Source: JAZKFP01 sp040386355
GTDB taxonomy: Bacteria; Pseudomonadota; Gammaproteobacteria; Pseudomonadales; UBA6940
Direction of reading: 5' to 3'
DNA: 12,277 nt
Assembly (NCBI GenBank): GCA_040386355.1
Contig: JAZKFP010000290.1
Span: 1 to 12,277 of the forward strand
This document shows positions 5,270 through 12,277 of this stretch, one piece after another. The notes under the pieces are model-generated. The model had not been told where the DNA came from and did not search any database. It saw nothing but the letters and a program-made list of their open reading frames with translations. Position 1 is the stretch's first letter. Every line of letters begins with the position of its first letter. Both the position numbers and the translations under genes were made by a program.

Positions 5270-7972
5270 ATGGATGATAAAAAAACACCTAAAGCTGAAA
5301 AAACTATTACAGATAAACCAATACAACCGATTAGTAATTTAAATTCTTCTATTACCGCAACAATTAAGAATAATTCTACAGGTACAGCAGTAAATGTGAG
5401 TGCAAACTCATCTATAGAATCCTTTCTCTCACACTATTTACAAAATTCCCCCATGCATGATGAAATGTGGTCGCAAGATTTAAATGCGGTAAAACCGCAC
5501 TGGCAACGTCTAATGCAAGATTTATCCGCATTAGGTGCAACCGAGCTAATTAAATCACGTAAAGAGCTGTTACGTTTACTCCGACAAAATGGCGTAACGT
5601 ATAATGTTTTTGGTGATCCAGAAGGCTACCAAAGAACTTGGCAGATCGATCCCATTCCTTGGGTTATTGAAGAGTCTGATTGGAATCCAATTAGTGAAGG
5701 CTTGAAGCAGCGAGCTGTTTTACTCAACATTATTTTGCAAGATTTGTACGGTGAACAAAGATTAATTTCTGATGGTTTAATTCCTCCCACATTAATTTAT
5801 CCGCATCGTGGATTTTTACGCTCGTGTTGTCAGTTAAAAAATGAAGTGCATCGGCAATTAATGTTTTACACCACTGATTTAGCGCGTGGACCCGATGGAA
5901 CAATGTGGGTCATTGGTGATCGTGCTCAAGCTCCTATTGGTCCGGGTTATGTTTTGGAAGCACGCATGGCAATGACGCGTGTATTAGGTAAAGCATTTCG
6001 AAATACACAAGTACAGCGCCTCGCAAATTTTTTCCGTAATTTTCGTAAATCATTGGCAACGTCTGCTCCTAACGGCAAAGAAGATCCTTTGGTTGTTTTA
6101 TTGACACCAGGTCCTAGTTCTGGAACCTATTTTGAACACGCGTATCTAGCGGCGTATTTGGGTTATACCCTAGTGCAAGCGGAAGATTTAACGGTACGTG
6201 ATAATAAAGTGTGGTTAAAATCGATTGAAGGTTTAAAACAAATCGATATTATTTTACGTTGGGTTGATGATTTAGCCTGCGATCCGTTAGAACTAGATGA
6301 ACGTTCTATGGTGGGGTTGCCTGGACTTATGCAAGCGGTTCGAGCGGGTCAGGTTTCCATGAGCAATCCAATAGGCGTTGGTATTATTGAATCACCAGGA
6401 TTAAACGCTTTCCTACCAACATTATGTGAAAAAATACTCGGGGAAAAATTATTATTGCCTTCTGCCGCATCGTGGTGGTGTGGCCAGAAAAAAGAAATGA
6501 ATTATGTATTAGAAAATCTAAATCATTTGGTCATTAAAACAATTGATCGACGAATTCCCACATTTTACGGTGCATTGTTAACCAACGACGAATTAGCAAC
6601 GTGGAAAAAGAGAATTCAAGCTGAGCCGTATTTGTACGTTGGTCAAGAGCGCCTAGCAACCAGTACCGTTCCTACGTTAATTCAAGAACACCAAACCATT
6701 GAACCACGATCAGCAATGTTACGATGTTTTATCACCGCACATCATGACAGTTTCGATATTATGCCCGGTGGTTTGACGCAAGTTTCTAAACAAATGGATG
6801 AGCCTTTAATTTCAAGCTATACCGGTGCACGTAGTAAAGACACGTGGATTCTTACCGATAAACCGTCGCGTCAAAATAGTTTATGGGCCAGTAGTGTTAA
6901 ACAAACTCAGTCTACGATAATGGAAAGTACATTATCATCGCGTGCTGCAGAAAATTTATTTTGGGTTGGGCGATACACTGAACGTGCGGAAGGTATTACA
7001 CGATTACTACGCACTGTAATTAATAAATTAACCGATTACGACGATTACCAAGATGAATCGGATTTATTTTGTTTGCATCAATTGTTACGCTCATTGACAC
7101 AATTAACTCAGCGTCTACCGGGATTTATTGAAGAAGGCTCCGAAAAATTATTAGCAGATCCATGGCCAGAACTAAAAAATATCGTTATAGATCGTCAGCA
7201 TCCGGGTAGTTTAATTAGTATTTTAAGTATTTTAATGCGCAGTGCTTACAACGTGCGAGATATGTGGTCAATTGATACCTGGCGCGTATTAGATGACATT
7301 AAAGAAGATATTAAATCTCTGGATCGGCAATCATCTGATGTACAACATTTGCAGTCAGAATTAGAATCACTCACTGTCACGTTAATGGCTTTTTCTGGTC
7401 AAGCACTGGAAAGTATGCCGCAAGAAGCTAGTTGGTTTTTATTGGATTTAGGCAAACGTTTAGAACGAGCCCATCAAATTATTGCAATGACTGAAATGTG
7501 TTTTGTCGCGCGCCGTCCTGAGGTAGTTGACCATTTATTAATGGAATCAATTTTAAGTAATAATGAAAGTTTGATGACGTATCGTCGACGATTTCGTACG
7601 CTACAAACAAACCATACTATATTAGATATTTTGCTATTAGATGATAGTCATCCACGTTCCTTAGCGTATCAAGTCGAAAAAATATTTGATTTAATTAAAA
7701 AATTACCCGATGCATCGAATAGTAAAAATAAGCAAAGAATCAGTGAAACCGAACGCTTGATACTTAAAATAAGCACTGATATAAAATTGACAGACGTAAC
7801 TAACCTTGTACGTATCAGCGATGAAACACACAAGCGAGAACAACTCAGTCGATTATTAAAAAATACCCAAACAGCACTAGAAAAAATCTCAAACCTAATT
7901 ACGCAAAAATATTTCAACCATACCGAAAATAGTCGACAACTTGCCCCAACCCAAATAGATTTTAATATTTAG
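5270..7972 (+). CDS. Circularly permuted type 2 ATP-grasp fused to alpha-E domain
   Basis: A 900-residue fusion. Residues 1-50 are a Ser/Thr/Asn-rich tail. The CP ATP-grasp region (DUF404/DUF407 type) covers ~55-530, with FGDPEGYQRTWQIDPIPWVI (114-133), GDRAQAPIGPGY (216-227), LLTPGPSSGTYFEHAYLA (277-294), ILRWVDD (328-334), VIKTIDRR (421-428) and GARSKDTWIL (519-528). After a linker, the alpha-E domain starts at ~552 with SSRAAENLFWVGRYTERAE (556-574) and runs as helices to ~865. Known biology: such enzymes are predicted ATP-dependent amide-bond formers, with alpha-E as an obligate partner domain of unknown role. Compared with the ATP-grasp at 10604, the Gly-rich loop and acidic/Asn residues are altered, so activity may differ. 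The ATG has a weak TGGA 8 nt upstream. The transglutaminase gene follows after 274 bp. Confidence 0.93.
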   Translation: MDDKKTPKAEKTITDKPIQPISNLNSSITATIKNNSTGTAVNVSANSSIESFLSHYLQNSPMHDEMWSQDLNAVKPHWQRLMQDLSALGATELIKSRKELLRLLRQNGVTYNVFGDPEGYQRTWQIDPIPWVIEESDWNPISEGLKQRAVLLNIILQDLYGEQRLISDGLIPPTLIYPHRGFLRSCCQLKNEVHRQLMFYTTDLARGPDGTMWVIGDRAQAPIGPGYVLEARMAMTRVLGKAFRNTQVQRLANFFRNFRKSLATSAPNGKEDPLVVLLTPGPSSGTYFEHAYLAAYLGYTLVQAEDLTVRDNKVWLKSIEGLKQIDIILRWVDDLACDPLELDERSMVGLPGLMQAVRAGQVSMSNPIGVGIIESPGLNAFLPTLCEKILGEKLLLPSAASWWCGQKKEMNYVLENLNHLVIKTIDRRIPTFYGALLTNDELATWKKRIQAEPYLYVGQERLATSTVPTLIQEHQTIEPRSAMLRCFITAHHDSFDIMPGGLTQVSKQMDEPLISSYTGARSKDTWILTDKPSRQNSLWASSVKQTQSTIMESTLSSRAAENLFWVGRYTERAEGITRLLRTVINKLTDYDDYQDESDLFCLHQLLRSLTQLTQRLPGFIEEGSEKLLADPWPELKNIVIDRQHPGSLISILSILMRSAYNVRDMWSIDTWRVLDDIKEDIKSLDRQSSDVQHLQSELESLTVTLMAFSGQALESMPQEASWFLLDLGKRLERAHQIIAMTEMCFVARRPEVVDHLLMESILSNNESLMTYRRRFRTLQTNHTILDILLLDDSHPRSLAYQVEKIFDLIKKLPDASNSKNKQRISETERLILKISTDIKLTDVTNLVRISDETHKREQLSRLLKNTQTALEKISNLITQKYFNHTENSRQLAPTQIDFNI

Positions 7973-8115
7973 AAATTAAATTCACTTGCGATTTTTTAAT
8001 AGATTTTGATTATTGAATTTAAAGCCAATTATTGAATAATACATATTGAAGGCAGAATAGTTATTTTTACTACGAAAGGAAAATACCAACGCAGAATGAT
8101 TTTATTACTTCACGG

Positions 8116-8242
8116 ATGCCCACAGCGAAAGAGTTTTAGGTGAGGCGGACGAGCGATCGAAGCCCGCGGAGCATATTTTTAAATATGTGAGCAGGGTGAG
8201 GAGTGATGCCAACGAAACATAAAGCTTTTTCGCGAAGGGCGT
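8116..8242 (+). repeat. Folded inverted-repeat element covering the transglutaminase ribosome binding site
   Basis: The outer stem pairs ATGCCC (8116-8121) with GGGCGT (8237-8242). The next stem pairs GCGAAAGAGTTTTAGG (8125-8140) with CATAAAGCTTTTTCGC (8218-8233), 13 of 16 identical, two of the differences becoming G-U pairs in RNA. Inside is a perfect palindrome CATATTT-TT-AAATATG (8172-8187) flanked by CCC/GGG. The Shine-Dalgarno AAGGG (8235-8239) is within the outer stem. It is GC-richer than its surroundings and looks like a dispersed element, but only one copy is in the window. The rest of the 7973-8246 gap is AT-rich. Confidence 0.55.
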
Positions 8243-8246
8243 AAAG

Positions 8247-9125
8247 ATGAAATATCGGATAAAACATGTAACTCACTATCAATATATGCAATCTGTTGCG
8301 ATGTGTCGTAACGAAGCCCGTATGTCGCCCATTAATAACCAGCATCAAACCTGCCTATCTCATCGTTACGTCATTCAACCTTCGCCGCAATTAATTGAAA
8401 AACATTTTGATTATTTTGGTAATCAAGTGACGCATTTTACTATTTTGCAGGCGCATAAAGAATTACGTATTTCGGTATTTAGTGAAGTTGAAGTATTGGA
8501 TAAAAACTTTGATAAAATTGTTGCGCAGGCTTTAACACATGAACAAATGACAGATCTTTTAACCCATGCAAAAAAAACGACTGATCTGCGTGCCGTTGAA
8601 TACACCTTACCTTCACTCTTAATTCAAATTTCAGACGCGGTGAAAAGCTATGCAGCTCCATCTTTTACACCTGGTAGGACCCTATATGAAACCTGTTTGG
8701 ATTTAATGCAGCGAATTTTTACAGAATTTAAATACGACCCAACATTTACTTCAATCTCTACGCCTCTAGAAGAAGTAATTGCCCATAAAAAGGGCATTTG
8801 CCAGGATTTTGCCCATTTAGCAATTGCATGCTTGCGCTCGCAAGGCTTGGCGGCGCGTTATGTAAGTGGATATTTGGAAACTGTACCGCCACCGGGCCAA
8901 AAGAAATTAGTAGGAGCAGACGCTTCACACGCCTGGTTTTCCGTTTATTTTGGTGATGGCGTGTGGTTAGAATTTGACCCAACTAATAATATTGTGCCTA
9001 AGCAGCAGCACATAACCTTGGCTCGAGGTCGTGATTATTCGGATGTTAGTCCGTTGCGCGGCATTATTTACGGTGGGGGCGAGCATGAATTATTGGTTTC
9101 GGTGGATGTAAATCGAATTGGATGA
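8247..9125 (+). CDS. Transglutaminase-like cysteine peptidase-fold protein (COG1305 type)
   Basis: A 292-residue protein of the usual length for this family. The N-terminal beta domain (1-~85) opens MKYRIKHVTHYQY, typical of bacterial transglutaminase N-terminal domains. The catalytic core has all three triad residues: Cys185 in KKGICQDFAHLAIACLRSQG, His228 in GADASHAWFSVYF and Asp244 in LEFDPTNN. It ends with the conserved GRDYSDVSPLRGIIYGGGEHEL. There is no signal peptide, so it is probably cytoplasmic. Stand-alone members next to CP ATP-grasp/alpha-E genes are predicted to cleave or transfer the amide bonds made by those enzymes. The ATG at 8247 has AAGGG 7 nt upstream, but that site lies in the stem of the element at 8116-8242, suggesting possible translational control. 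Confidence 0.93.
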   Translation: MKYRIKHVTHYQYMQSVAMCRNEARMSPINNQHQTCLSHRYVIQPSPQLIEKHFDYFGNQVTHFTILQAHKELRISVFSEVEVLDKNFDKIVAQALTHEQMTDLLTHAKKTTDLRAVEYTLPSLLIQISDAVKSYAAPSFTPGRTLYETCLDLMQRIFTEFKYDPTFTSISTPLEEVIAHKKGICQDFAHLAIACLRSQGLAARYVSGYLETVPPPGQKKLVGADASHAWFSVYFGDGVWLEFDPTNNIVPKQQHITLARGRDYSDVSPLRGIIYGGGEHELLVSVDVNRIG

Positions 9126-9188
9126 GATAAAAACTAAATCATATCTCTTAAAAACCCTTTTTAAATCAAAACCTCCTTTTTACAATCT

Positions 9189-9216
9189 ACAGACGGTCAT
9201 TTTTTAGCCGTTCTGT
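9189..9216 (+). terminator. Imperfect hairpin downstream of the transglutaminase gene
   Basis: ACAGACGG (9189-9196) can pair with CCGTTCTGT (9208-9216) with one bulged base around an 11-nt T-rich loop. A pyrimidine stretch follows, but not a true T-run, so intrinsic termination is uncertain. It lies 64 bp after the stop codon, a sensible place for the end of the ATP-grasp/alpha-E and transglutaminase transcript. Confidence 0.25.
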
Positions 9217-9346
9217 CTCTTCTCTCGATATGCTTAATATGATAAAAGGGCTCTGCTGAAAAACAATAATAATTTTGCTTATTTTAACCAGTTAAGAATT
9301 AGCCTAACCCGTGTTTTCCATACACGTCTTATAAATAGCCTTTTTG

Positions 9347-9460
9347 TGGGAAAGACCATGCGGGCGAATCATTATTTGCCCCTACGGTATCCGCGAGAAA
9401 TTAAGGTATTTTTAGAAACGTGATCGTTATGTGTAGGGGCGAATAATCATTCGCCCGTGT
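9347..9460. repeat. Inverted pair of palindromic hairpins (REPIN-like)
   Basis: GGGCGAATCATTATTTGCCC (9362-9381) and GGGCGAATAATCATTCGCCC (9437-9456) lie 75 bp apart. They have the same borders as the series at 4887: TGGGAAAG..CATGC and CTACGGTATCC on the left, GTAG and GTGTTGAACGCT on the right. The left hairpin has one G-T mispair; the right is the exact reverse complement of the hairpin at 12238-12257. Most of the 9126-9660 gap otherwise lacks signals. Near its end, TTGCAC (9546) and TATAAA (9567) are a poor promoter candidate (15-bp spacer). Confidence 0.8.
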
Positions 9461-9660
9461 TGAACGCTGCTTATTACGGATTGACTATTAGAAAAGTGTT
9501 TCAATAAAAGTCATATGCGTTCGCTATGCATGGTGTGTAACTTGCTTGCACAGGTAAAGAACAACATATAAAGATGTATTTCTTAAATGACTGTCAGGGA
9601 TAATTAACGAAAGGAATCATTTAATTTTTAATCGTTGAATAACCACTGAGGTTTTTTAAG

Positions 9661-10575
9661 ATGTCGATTGAATCACTAACAATTAATCATGCACCTTCAT
9701 CTTCGTCATTAAGCTTCTTTGGACGCGTTGATGAATTTTTTTCAAATCTTAAACCCGATCACAGTCCACGCAGCGCTATCGCTGGAAATGCTTTATCTCC
9801 CATACGACAAGCTTCAGGAAAACAAAATTTTTGGTTATCTTGTTTTGCTTGTGGAAGTAGTGATGACGAGGATAGTGCTGATGTTGACGCTAATGAGGCT
9901 ACATTTAAACCCTTGAATGGAAGTGCAGCTTCACCTATTCCAAGTGAGTCAAATCATTTAAATCAAAGTTTGAATGATATGAAAAGCTTTCCCCCGTTAG
10001 CTCGAGAATTTGATAAATTAGATTGCGAACAAAAATATAGCCCTAATTCTGGAATAAATGCATTAACTTCAACATCTAAACGTGTAACATTTAATGAAAA
10101 TGTAACAATACATCCTATTTTCCAGTTCAAAAATCTTATTGAATTAAATGCTAAAAATTATCAATCAGTTATTTTTCAACAGACCATTGAATTGATAGAT
10201 TATATTTTTGATAGAAAAAATGAAATTTTAGAAAAAGTGTGTCCGAATCAAGATATTATTTTATCTAATTTAAGTGCCGAATCAAAAAAATCAAAAAAAT
10301 TAAATGAAATTTTAAAAATTGTTAAAGATATGGTTGATGTTGCAGTTCACCGTTGCTGTAAAAAATTAGGTATTTTTTGTGGCGCACTGATTAAAATGAC
10401 CCATACGATTACAGATGAAAATCAAGAAAGTAAATTTAATGAAATTGCTAATTGTTGTGCACAATATAGTAAACTTATTCAAGATAAGTTAAATTTATTA
10501 GAAGCATCTGCTATGGAATTCTATAAAGCTTTAATAAAGAGTTACTTTGAAAAAGAAGCTTCCAAAACAATATAA
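9661..10575 (+). CDS. Unrecognised Ser-rich/helical protein with RVxF-like motif; effector candidate
   Basis: I do not recognise this 304-residue protein. The first ~135 residues are Ser/Pro/Asn-rich and probably disordered, with an acidic patch SSDDEDSADVD (66-76) and CFAC (61-64). Residues 140-154 read KRVTFNENVTIHPIF, which fits the eukaryotic PP1-docking pattern RVxF with a following hydrophobic strand. Residues ~155-300 are mostly helical, with several cysteines (RCC 231-233, CC 265-266), and end KSYFEKEASKTI, a hydrophilic tail. There is no signal peptide or membrane helix. Disordered front, host-like short motif and charged tail fit a type IV-secreted effector, but that is inference. 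The ATG is supported by GAGG at 9648-9651. It is clearly more AT-rich than the ATP-grasp gene that starts 28 bp after its stop, so the two are probably co-transcribed. Confidence 0.75.
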   Translation: MSIESLTINHAPSSSSLSFFGRVDEFFSNLKPDHSPRSAIAGNALSPIRQASGKQNFWLSCFACGSSDDEDSADVDANEATFKPLNGSAASPIPSESNHLNQSLNDMKSFPPLAREFDKLDCEQKYSPNSGINALTSTSKRVTFNENVTIHPIFQFKNLIELNAKNYQSVIFQQTIELIDYIFDRKNEILEKVCPNQDIILSNLSAESKKSKKLNEILKIVKDMVDVAVHRCCKKLGIFCGALIKMTHTITDENQESKFNEIANCCAQYSKLIQDKLNLLEASAMEFYKALIKSYFEKEASKTI

Positions 10576-10603
10576 TAAGCTCTTAAATTGAATAAGGATT
10601 TTC

Positions 10604-12085
10604 ATGACTATTGAATGGACTCAATACCAATCGCAATCTGTCTTTGATGAGTTAATCGACACGCACGGAACACCTAGAGCAGCCGCTCTAGGTCTCACGC
10701 AACGCCTACAAGCATTTTCTAATTCCGAACTTATTGCGTTAACCAACGCTGCCGATCTTGTAATCAAAGAAATGGGAATTACTTTTACAGTGTATTCCGA
10801 AGATCATAAAATGATTGATCGCTGTTGGCCGTTTGATGTAATTCCAAGAACCATGAGCCGAACCGAGTGGCAAACCATTGAACAAGGTTTAAAGCAACGT
10901 GTTAAAGCGCTCAACTTATTTATTGATGATTTGTATCATGATCAAAATATTATTAAAGATGGTATTTTTCCAAAAGAACTCTTAGAAAATTCAAAAAATT
11001 TCCGTCCCGAATGTATTGGAATTGATGTTCCTTTTCAAACCTGGGCGCATGTCTGTGGATCTGATTTAGTTCGAGACGAAGACGGTACAGTCTACGTGTT
11101 AGAAGATAATTTACGTGTACCGTCTGGCGTTTCCTACATGATTGAAAATCGTTCTGTCATGAAGCGCGTTTTTCCCGATTTATTCGATAGCTACAACGTA
11201 TTGCCCGTCGATGAGTACCCAATGCAATTATTTGATACCTTAGCGGCGTTATCACCACGGCCCGTTCAATATCCTGAAGTCGTAGTTCTCACACCCGGTA
11301 TTTATAATTCTGCGTATTTTGAGCACACGTTCCTTGCACGCCAAATGGGATGTGAATTAGTAGAAGGCCGTGATTTAGTGGTCAAAGAAGACGACTGCGT
11401 GTACATGCGTACCATTGAAGGCTTGCAACGTGTTGACGTTATCTATCGGCGAATTGATGATCTTTTTTTAGATCCTGAAGTATTTCATAAAGATTCTTTA
11501 TTGGGTGTTGCAGGACTGATGCGTGCTTGGCGTGCAGGTAATGTTGCACTGGCAAATGCGCCAGGTGCAGGTGTTGCCGATGACAAAGTAGTCTATTCTT
11601 TTGTGCCGGAAATCATTAAATATTATTTAAACGAAAATATCTTATTACCGAACGTACCGACCTATCGTTGCATGTACCCAGATGAATTAGAGTATGTATT
11701 AAAAAATATTGAAAAAATGGTAATAAAACCGGCTAATGAATCCGGTGGTTACGGCATGTTAGTTGGACCTAAATCACCGCAAGAAGAAATTGAAAAATTT
11801 AAAATACTCATTCAACAAGATCCAAGAAATTATATTGCGCAACCGACATTAAATTTATCAACCGTTCCAACTCTAGTTGATAAAGACGGCGAAAAAATTG
11901 TACAACCACGTCATGTAGATTTACGGCCTTTTATTTTAAGCGGCGATCAAACCTATGTGACCATGGGTGGATTAACACGAGTGGCATTGGTTGAAGGCTC
12001 GCTGGTTGTTAATTCATCGCAGGGTGGGGGGAGTAAAGATACGTGGATTGTGGATGGACATATACCCGTAGCGAATGAAAATTAG
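10604..12085 (+). CDS. Stand-alone circularly permuted ATP-grasp protein (DUF404/DUF407)
   Basis: A 493-residue protein, near the normal family length. Motifs in order are FTVYSEDHKMIDRCWPFDVI (61-80), VLEDNLRVPSGVSYMIENR (165-183), VVVLTPGIYNSAYFEHTFLA (226-245), VIYRRIDDLFLDP (279-291), MVIKPANESGGYGMLVG (372-388), RHVDLRPF (436-443) and SSQGGGSKDTWIV (471-483). The acidic/Asn residues, Lys375 and the Gly-rich loop expected for ATP and metal binding are all present, so it is probably active as an amide ligase. AAGGA (10594-10598) lies 5 nt before the ATG. Homologues usually end just after SKDTW(V/I)L. Here the last codons (HIPVANEN) and stop come from the TIR of a mobile-element copy beginning at 12061. 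The separate alpha-E gene that often follows is not seen before the window ends. Confidence 0.93.
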   Translation: MTIEWTQYQSQSVFDELIDTHGTPRAAALGLTQRLQAFSNSELIALTNAADLVIKEMGITFTVYSEDHKMIDRCWPFDVIPRTMSRTEWQTIEQGLKQRVKALNLFIDDLYHDQNIIKDGIFPKELLENSKNFRPECIGIDVPFQTWAHVCGSDLVRDEDGTVYVLEDNLRVPSGVSYMIENRSVMKRVFPDLFDSYNVLPVDEYPMQLFDTLAALSPRPVQYPEVVVLTPGIYNSAYFEHTFLARQMGCELVEGRDLVVKEDDCVYMRTIEGLQRVDVIYRRIDDLFLDPEVFHKDSLLGVAGLMRAWRAGNVALANAPGAGVADDKVVYSFVPEIIKYYLNENILLPNVPTYRCMYPDELEYVLKNIEKMVIKPANESGGYGMLVGPKSPQEEIEKFKILIQQDPRNYIAQPTLNLSTVPTLVDKDGEKIVQPRHVDLRPFILSGDQTYVTMGGLTRVALVEGSLVVNSSQGGGSKDTWIVDGHIPVANEN

Positions 12086-12206
12086 GGTGCCTTGCGCGCA
12101 GCAACTAAAGGCAGCGGCCGGTCAAGCGCAACAGTGAAGCATGAAGATTTTTTTTCAATTAGCTCTTAAATAACAAGAGTGCGTCTTGACGCTGCTCAGC
12201 CAAAGC
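12061..12206. mobile_element. Second copy of the TIR element, overlapping the ATP-grasp 3' end
   Basis: The first 26 bp (12061-12086, starting TATACCCGTAGCG) are identical to the reverse complement of the right TIR at 917-942. Further shared blocks are the T-rich tract AGCATGAAGATTTTTTTTCA (from 12138) and TTGACGCTGCTCAGCCAAAG (from 12186). The copy has extra sequence near its left end, and no right TIR is visible before it runs into the palindromic repeat at 12223. It is therefore truncated or recombined on the right. Confidence 0.7.
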
Positions 12207-12222
12207 CATGGAAAATGTTTTT

Positions 12223-12277
12223 TGGGAAAGTACATGCGGGCGAATGATTATTCGCCCCTACGGTATCCGTTAGAAAT
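12223..12277. repeat. Palindromic hairpin, left unit of another pair cut by the window edge
   Basis: TGGGAAAGTACATGC is followed by the perfect palindrome-type hairpin GGGCGAATGATTATTCGCCC (12238-12257) and CTACGGTATCCG. This is the same left border as at 4887 and 9347; the expected right partner about 75 bp on lies beyond the window. Confidence 0.8.

Noticed and set aside
8096..8143. 15-codon leader peptide (MILLLHGCPQRKSFR) before the transglutaminase gene
   Set aside because: The nearest Shine-Dalgarno-like AAAGGA is about 15 nt away and the codons run into the stem of the structured element; no attenuation logic is visible.
8136..8348. 70-codon minus-strand frame across the structured element and the transglutaminase start
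   Set aside because: It overlaps the folded element and the conserved start of the transglutaminase gene; no family features or ribosome binding site.
9719..9916. 65-codon frame inside the unknown 304-residue gene
   Set aside because: Overlaps the start of the longer frame, which has the better ribosome binding site and spacing; likely a shadow.

Overview
The window looks like an AT-rich proteobacterial chromosome segment, most likely a gammaproteobacterium. The Legionellales-like, host-associated flavour is an inference from gene style and one effector-like protein; there is no rRNA or tRNA to confirm taxonomy. All eight recognised genes lie on the + strand, and the gaps between them are filled with short palindromic repeats and fragments of a small terminal-inverted-repeat (TIR) element.

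Four genes belong to the circularly permuted (CP) ATP-grasp / alpha-E / transglutaminase amidoligase system predicted from gene neighbourhoods by Iyer, Aravind and colleagues. They are the 3' end of a DUF2126 transglutaminase-family gene (1-620), a CP ATP-grasp fused to an alpha-E domain (5270-7972), a stand-alone transglutaminase-like protein (8247-9125) and a stand-alone CP ATP-grasp (10604-12085). Such systems are thought to make and trim or attach an amide-linked peptide-like product, whose identity is not established to my knowledge.

Among these genes sit apparent guests. Between the DUF2126 gene and the ATP-grasp/alpha-E gene are a KAP-family P-loop NTPase (1152-2540), a membrane-anchored protein resembling a metalloprotease prodomain (2685-3344), and a secreted metzincin protease with an Ala/Lys-rich helical tail (3371-4810). 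The last two look like a zymogen divided into two genes. Just upstream of the stand-alone ATP-grasp is an unrecognised Ser-rich then helical protein (9661-10575). It carries KRVTFNENVTIHPIF, which resembles the RVxF docking segment of eukaryotic PP1 regulators of the GADD34 type, so it is a candidate host-directed effector.

Repeats: (i) a 174-bp element with 26-bp TIRs (769-942), a second copy at 12061 and a remnant near 4835; (ii) hairpins of the form GGGCGAA..TTCGCCC in inverted pairs or a 74-75-bp-spaced series (720-1042, 4887-5075, 9347-9460, 12223-end), resembling REP/REPIN elements; (iii) a folded element (8116-8242) just before the transglutaminase gene whose outer stem would cover the ribosome binding site. 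The TIR at 12061 lies inside the last ATP-grasp gene and supplies its final codons and stop.
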